Shown one piece after another: positions 55,429 to 64,000 of a DNA stretch of 64,000 nt. Numbering within the stretch: position 1 is the first letter of the stretch; every line of letters begins with the position of its first letter. Position numbers and translations under genes: made by a program. The notes below the pieces were generated by a model, which was not told the DNA's origin, ran no database searches, and saw only the letters and a program-made list of their open reading frames with translations. The stretch is from Hypomesus transpacificus (lineage: Eukaryota > Chordata > Actinopteri > Osmeriformes > Osmeridae), in contig NC_061078.1 in assembly GCF_021917145.1 (NCBI RefSeq), positions 3,092,064-3,156,063 on the forward strand, written 5' to 3'.

Positions 55429-57406
55429 ATGTTGTCTTTAGATTTCCTAGATGATGTGCGTCGCATGAATAAGCGGCAGGTATGTGGCTACCTAAATATC
55501 GTTCATGTAGGAGTATTGCACGAATGAAAGCAGCTAACGGCTCGGGCTGGCAAACAGGGAAGCTAGCTAGTATTAGAAGCTGCCTTGCTAACTAGCTACT
55601 AGTGAGACAAAACAGTAGTATCCTACTGTATGACTAACAAGTACCCGTTATTCAAGCAAGCCTTATCCAGTTCGTTAGCTCATTTCAAATGTGTAGATTT
55701 TTCTATATTTGTGTGAATACAGCATGGTGATGAATGAATAGGGCTTGCTGCTATTTTTAGCTACTGTACCAAATAGTACTGTAACGCTATCTAGTTAGGT
55801 TAGCTAGCAGTTGTATTCATATCTAGCTGTCTCTTAAGATCTAAAGTTTCTATTTACGTGTCGGTTTTACAGTGCAGACTCATCTAAGGTATTATCAGAA
55901 AAAAAGATTTATAACTTGGAAACTCTTACATTACTTGCTAGCTATGTAAGTCTAGTCTTAAAAGCCTGCATTATTATGGAGCCCCACATTCTAGAAGAAT
56001 AATTTAAATTGCATCCTGCTGGTTAGCAAAATAATTCCATGTGTCTCAACATAACACATAGAAGAAACGACTAATAAACTATTATGTCTCTCTTTGTGTT
56101 CTCCAGCTCTATTACCAAGTGCTGAACTTTGGTATGATTGTGTCCTCTGCGCTCATGATATGGAAAGGATTGATGGTTGTGACGGGCAGTGAAAGCCCCA
56201 TTGTGGTTGTTCTCAGGTAAGTCCATGTATGTAGGGGTGAGGTGACTGAGCGGTTACGGAATCGGGCTAGTAATCTGAAGGTTGCCGGTTCTTCACCCTA
56301 CTTGTCTCGGGGGAATGTCCCTGTACTTACTGTAAGTCGCTCTGGATAAGAGCGTCTGCAAAATGTAAATGTATGTAGTCTAAAACCTTGAAATCCTATA
56401 TTCTTACCACTAACAATCATGTATTGTTTGCAGTGGGAGTATGGAGCCAGCTTTTCACAGAGGAGATCTCCTTTTTCTAACAAACCGGGTGGAGGACCCC
56501 ATCAGGGTTGGAGAGATTGTGGTCTTCAGGATAGAGGGCAGAGAGATCCCAATAGTACACAGGGTGCTGAAGATTCATGAAAAGTAGGTTGTGTTAACAT
56601 TCACAATTTGTCTCATGCATAATTTGACTGCATTATCATGTAAATACTTCCCTTGCTGTGGTGATACCTAGCATATTTGCAGAACATAATGATGCTGTGT
56701 CACAGCTTTGATAGCATTGACACTTAACAAAACTTTTTTTTTTTTTAAGGGACAACGGAGACATAAAGTTCCTGACCAAAGGTGACAACAATGCAGTTGA
56801 TGACAGAGGGCTGTACAAGCAAGGGCAGCATTGGCTGGAGAAGAAAGATGTGGTGGGGAGGGCCAGAGGGTAAGCCTTTCTCTCATTCAAATACAATGGA
56901 GATATCTCAGTGGTAGAGCTGGTTCTAATCCCTGCAGATACATTGCTATGGATAAACGTGTCTGCTAACTGAATATACAATATAACAAACAACATTTGCT
57001 GGCTTAACAACATTTGTGTTGTGTACAAATCGAATGAAATAATCAGGCTGTTTGCAGAATGATCATATTGAACAGACTCCAGGGGGAAATCAAAATATCT
57101 GTGCTCGTTAGTTGGTACTTATCTTTTAATCAAGCAGAAAGCTCACTAGGTTGAAAAACTAAATTGGGGTATTGTTCTGTTTTACGGTTAACGTCCATTT
57201 TATCTTCAGGTTTGTGCCATACATTGGAATTGTGACCATTCTGATGAACGATTACCCCAAATTTAAGGTAAGGGAACTGATATGCAATTGCTGTCTACAA
57301 TTAAAAAATCTGTGAGGAACCATCAACTCAACTTCAGTGTCTCTTTTATCCCCAGTATGCTGTCCTTTTCATGCTTGGCCTGTTTGTGTTGGTCCATCGA
57401 GAGTGA
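55429..57406 (+). CDS. SEC11A: SEC11A, signal peptidase complex catalytic subunit (complete, six exons)
   Basis: Exons: 55429-55479, 56107-56216, 56434-56583, 56750-56869, 57210-57267, 57356-57406. They total 540 nt and encode 179 residues, the same length as human and nearly identical in sequence; SEC11C is less close. The enzyme removes signal peptides from proteins entering the endoplasmic reticulum, together with SPCS1-3. The start [17 protein letters not shown] is cytosolic. One membrane segment follows at about residues 18-40 ([18 protein letters not shown]). The serine of SGSMEP is residue 56, the catalytic Ser. IVHRV holds the catalytic His, and [11 protein letters not shown] the conserved aspartates. 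The C terminus is hydrophobic ([16 protein letters not shown]). All junctions are GT-AG and nothing is missing. Confidence 0.98.
56233..56374 (+). mobile_element. Shortened tRNA-derived SINE in SEC11A intron 2
   Basis: It has a tRNA-like head (GGTGACTGAGCGGTTACGG), a B box (GGTTGCCGGTTC) and the teleost tail GTAAGTCGCTCTGGATAAG. It lacks about 55 bp between the B box and CTTCACCC-type body compared with the 21257-21450 copy, so it is internally deleted. Confidence 0.82.
56897..56976 (+). mobile_element. Degraded SINE in SEC11A intron 4
   Basis: A tRNA-like TCAGTGGTAGAGCTGGTTC is followed by the tail remnant GGATAAACGTGTCTGCTAAC. The middle is missing. It is older than the 56233 copy, judging by its divergence. 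Confidence 0.65.
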
Positions 57407-57728
57407 GGGGATTACCAGACCCGTACTGATCGATCCCATGAAGGAAAGCTTCACCATGCCTTTCAAGACAGAATTATGTTTATTACAAAGATGAACTTGC
57501 TTTCTTTACCATCTATTTGGCTTTTTTTGTAGAAATATGGATTGTGTGTTTATATTTCAAAGTCACAGGTGTAAAAGTATGTTGTTGAGATTTAAGTTGT
57601 AGAATGAGAAGCCAATTTCTTTTTTCTCAAGATGTGAAATTAAATGGTTAATTGAATCCCGTTTTACTAAGGAAAGCATTGCTTTGGGTAAAAATGAACT
57701 TTGTATGATAAATGAGTATGTGTGTGAC

Positions 57729-57734
57729 AATAAA
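57729..57734 (+). terminator. SEC11A polyadenylation signal
   Basis: AATAAA lies 323 bp after the SEC11A stop and is followed by TCTGTTACC. It is the first canonical signal after the gene. Confidence 0.7.
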
Positions 57735-57739
57735 ATAAT

Positions 57740-59110
57740 CTGTTACCTCCTACAGTTGGGCTTTGATTTTGGACCATAAATATCCACTCCATAATAACTT
57801 CCTGGGTGGTGGGAGTGGGTTTAAAAATATGAATGGAAAGAGAAAAAGAGAGTAAGATTAAGAGACATGGAAGGGAGACATGGTGTCTCTCAAAGGTCAC
57901 CCAAATATAACCATCTCTTTATATGTCTATTCCAATCAACGTATAGTGGTAGGTAAAGTACCTGTTTTACTATGACTTTGAAATTGATCTGTACTTCAGA
58001 CTCCAGCTATGTCACTCTGCCTAATTACAGAAGATCTAAGGAGCAACCTTTCAATACTATTCTGATTACGTAAAAAGGTACCCTGATTCATGCTTGTGAT
58101 CTTTTAATCTTACAAATCTGACTATATGTCAAGGCTGTATACTCTTGACAATTTCACAATTTGTCATGTTGCAATGCTGAAAGGTAACCCTGTCTTGAAT
58201 ATGGATTTAAGCTTAAAATTCTATACTGAAATTCTGCTTCCATGATAGTCGTGCAATAGTGCAGTTCTGACTTTGTGTAACACAAATGACAACAGCAGGG
58301 TTAATAATGAATATGGTGAGATTCTGAATGGCAAAGGTTGAGAAACGGACAATGTCAAGCAGCTTCTACCCTCTGAACTTCCAATTTAGCACCCTGAAGT
58401 GACAAAAAGGACGGTCTGTCTAAACAGTTTTAATTTTGTGGTGATAATCAGCAGGTCCTCCTGTCCTCTGATGCTAAGGCTGGCCACAAGAGCGTGCCAC
58501 AACTGGTCAAATGTCACGATCATCACAGAAAAACCCTGCAGGGTTTCTTGGCAGGAAATCCAGTTTGTACCAAAGGGAAAGCTAAACCGATAATGAAGCA
58601 TGTTTACACCTTTAGGCACCTATACTCCAGAGATAAAATGCCATGGGTAATAACGTTTCATCTGAATAGCAACAGAAAATGGGGGACTGTGATGTTGTGG
58701 GCTTTATTATTAAAATTGTAAACTCCAATACAAGTGTTGTATGCCAGGTTGGACAAAATTACAGTATTTTGTCTGATTTATTACATTTTTCAATTTTAGA
58801 ATATATACAGATGTTCACACAATCTTTAGTGACGTTGCCTTGAAAAACGGTTGTCACTATACAAAGTAAACATACACGTTTCCCATGTAGGCTACTTTAT
58901 TCCATCTTCTAACACAAAGAGGAAATTTGGAAGCAAATAGCAATACATGCCTGAAAACTCCACTCTTGCGTAAAGGTCTTCGCGCGCACGAATGTGATCC
59001 AGTAAATTAAACATTGAAAATAAATGAGCCTGTTTGGTCAGTGGTCACCACTTTAAATTGCGAATTGCTCTGCATAAAACATGACGCCAAAGCGAAATCC
59101 CACCCCGACC
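57740..59110. other. Intergenic region between SEC11A and NMB
   Basis: I see no recognisable gene. A block at 58386-58640 keeps moderately long open frames on both strands and is less AT-rich than its surroundings. It matches no family I know and could be a conserved noncoding element. Confidence 0.6.
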
Positions 59111-59117
59111 AGAATGA

Positions 59118-59124
59118 TATAAAA
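59118..59124 (+). promoter_or_regulatory. NMB TATA box
   Basis: TATAAAA (in GATATAAAAGCAGG) lies 103 bp before the NMB start codon. A transcription start near 59148 would give a 5' UTR of about 80 bases. Confidence 0.65.
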
Positions 59125-59226
59125 GCAGGACCAACTTCAGTCCGTCACGAACAACCGCGCCATCCTCATTTGGAAATCTGCGTCTTGAGGAGTTCAGCAT
59201 TGAAGTTCAACATTTTTACTGTCGAC

Positions 59227-59941
59227 ATGCCAGGGATAAATTTGAACAGTTTTTGCCAATTTGGTTTCTTTACTTATCTTCTAATATTCTCTTACATTTC
59301 TGTAACATCTTCGGTAAGTTTTGATTTAACTGAGCTAAGAAATAAAGTTGCGAAAATTAAAGTCAATCCGAGAGGGAATCTATGGGCAACAGGTAAGACA
59401 TTTTTTAGCATCCAAGGTTGTCCTTTTTGCTATACACATTCTGTACACTCCAACACGCACTTGAAAAATATATTGTTCAAGTGGGTCACTACAAGGCCTT
59501 TCACTTAACAACATCATTCTAAAGTATCTAACTGCTAAAATAGATGCAAGCAAATATGTTTAAAAAAAAAGTGTTTTCTGTCAACTGCAAGGTCATTTTA
59601 TGGGCAAAAAGAGTGTGATGGATAACCCAATGCTGCCGTCACCTAACGGACAAGGCGTTGATGCACTGGAGGTGGCCATGAGTCCCGAGCGGAACGGGCT
59701 TGGAGACCTTTTTCAGGAGGTTCTTAGAGTGGCGTTGCAAGCCCAGGTAGACACAGAAGAAAGTCGCTCGAAAAATCAGGTGAGGTTGGTAAACGTGCCA
59801 AAAGTCTGGGACCCATTGCTAAGGAAGAAAATGAAATGTGGGGCTACGTTTGTGACTGACATGATGGCACACTTTCTATTCTAGGAGACCGGATTGTTGA
59901 TGAAGATTTTAGAGAGCTACATTCAAAACAGCAGAAAGTGA
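59227..59941 (+). CDS. NMB: NMB, neuromedin B precursor (complete, three exons)
   Basis: Exons: 59227-59392, 59592-59779, 59885-59941, 411 nt, 136 residues. Neuromedin B is a bombesin-family peptide that acts on the receptor NMBR. The start MPGINLNSF opens a signal peptide with a hydrophobic core at about 12-24 (FGFFTYLLIFSYISV). The mature decapeptide GNLWATGHFM is at residues 50-59. Gly-60 then provides the C-terminal amide and Lys-61/Lys-62 the processing site. The exon 1/2 junction falls inside the peptide, in the codon for the Gly of TGHFM. The rest of the precursor (PERNGLGDLFQEVLRVALQA and a C-terminal LLMKILESYIQNSRK) resembles other NMB precursors. The GHFM ending with preceding LWAT separates NMB from GRP (GHLM). 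It is slightly longer than human NMB (121 residues). Confidence 0.97.
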
Positions 59942-60211
59942 CGCAGGAGCTTCTCGTGTAGCCTACCTGCATGCATGGACCTGGCTGAAGTCATTCGGTC
60001 AGACTCACTTATGGGTTGGCCAATATACAAAGACGTTCATCGATACCCAATGCTTAAATCATGATTGTATAGTTCTAATATAAGTTCTAATAAGTTTACA
60101 GTTCATTAACATGCCATCTGCAATATAAATGGTCACAAAAGGATATATATATATGTATATTTATTTTGCTGTGCTGCATTGTACTGTTGTTTAAAGAAAA
60201 TATTTATATTC

Positions 60212-60217
60212 AATAAA
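60212..60217 (+). terminator. NMB polyadenylation signal
   Basis: AATAAA lies 270 bp after the NMB stop codon, within an AT-rich 3' flank. Confidence 0.7.
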
Positions 60218-60229
60218 ACTAATTATTTG

Positions 60230-64000
<3,771 letters not shown>

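Overview
The window is vertebrate nuclear DNA, almost certainly from a teleost fish. The evidence is intron-split genes with GT-AG junctions, protein sequences close to human orthologues, tRNA-derived SINEs with the tail found across teleosts, many dinucleotide microsatellites, and a compact layout. The species cannot be fixed from the sequence.

Layout. (1) 19-33,079, minus strand: the 5' part of FRMD5, a FERM-domain membrane-cytoskeleton adaptor. Seven coding exons (213 codons, all phases consistent) are visible; the 3' part lies before base 1. Intron 1 is about 27 kb and holds a misplaced decayed copy of coding exon 3, a Tc1/mariner-type MITE, SINE copies and microsatellites. (2) 33,974-35,567, minus strand: four tRNA-His(GTG) genes in a tandem array with homologous spacers, two of which carry long G-runs. 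(3) 40,066-49,988, plus strand: a full ALPK3 gene of 13 coding exons and 1,842 codons, with two Ig domains, two very large disordered exons, a 9-residue repeat array and a C-terminal alpha-kinase domain. A combined MEF2/TATA element lies about 490 bp before the start codon. (4) 55,429-57,406, plus: a complete SEC11A, the signal peptidase catalytic subunit, 179 residues. (5) 59,227-59,941, plus: a complete neuromedin B precursor, 136 residues. (6) 63,262 to the end, plus: the first two coding exons of TSPAN3.

The genes do not form a pathway. What unites them is synteny: from memory, all of the protein genes and a tRNA-His cluster lie on human chromosome 15q, so the window keeps an ancestral vertebrate block with local rearrangement. 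ALPK3 is muscle-specific, SEC11A is housekeeping, and NMB is a neuropeptide.

The observations most worth a second look are: loss in this ALPK3 of the two aspartates and one glutamine that mark active alpha-kinases; a 3' trailer hairpin with a repeated acceptor strand in all four tRNA-His units; the out-of-order FRMD5 exon copy; a pair of inverted 265-bp repeats about 90% identical; and a near-perfect 81-bp duplication inside the ALPK3 repeat array. I found no prokaryote-like system, CRISPR array, retrovirus-like element or toxin gene.
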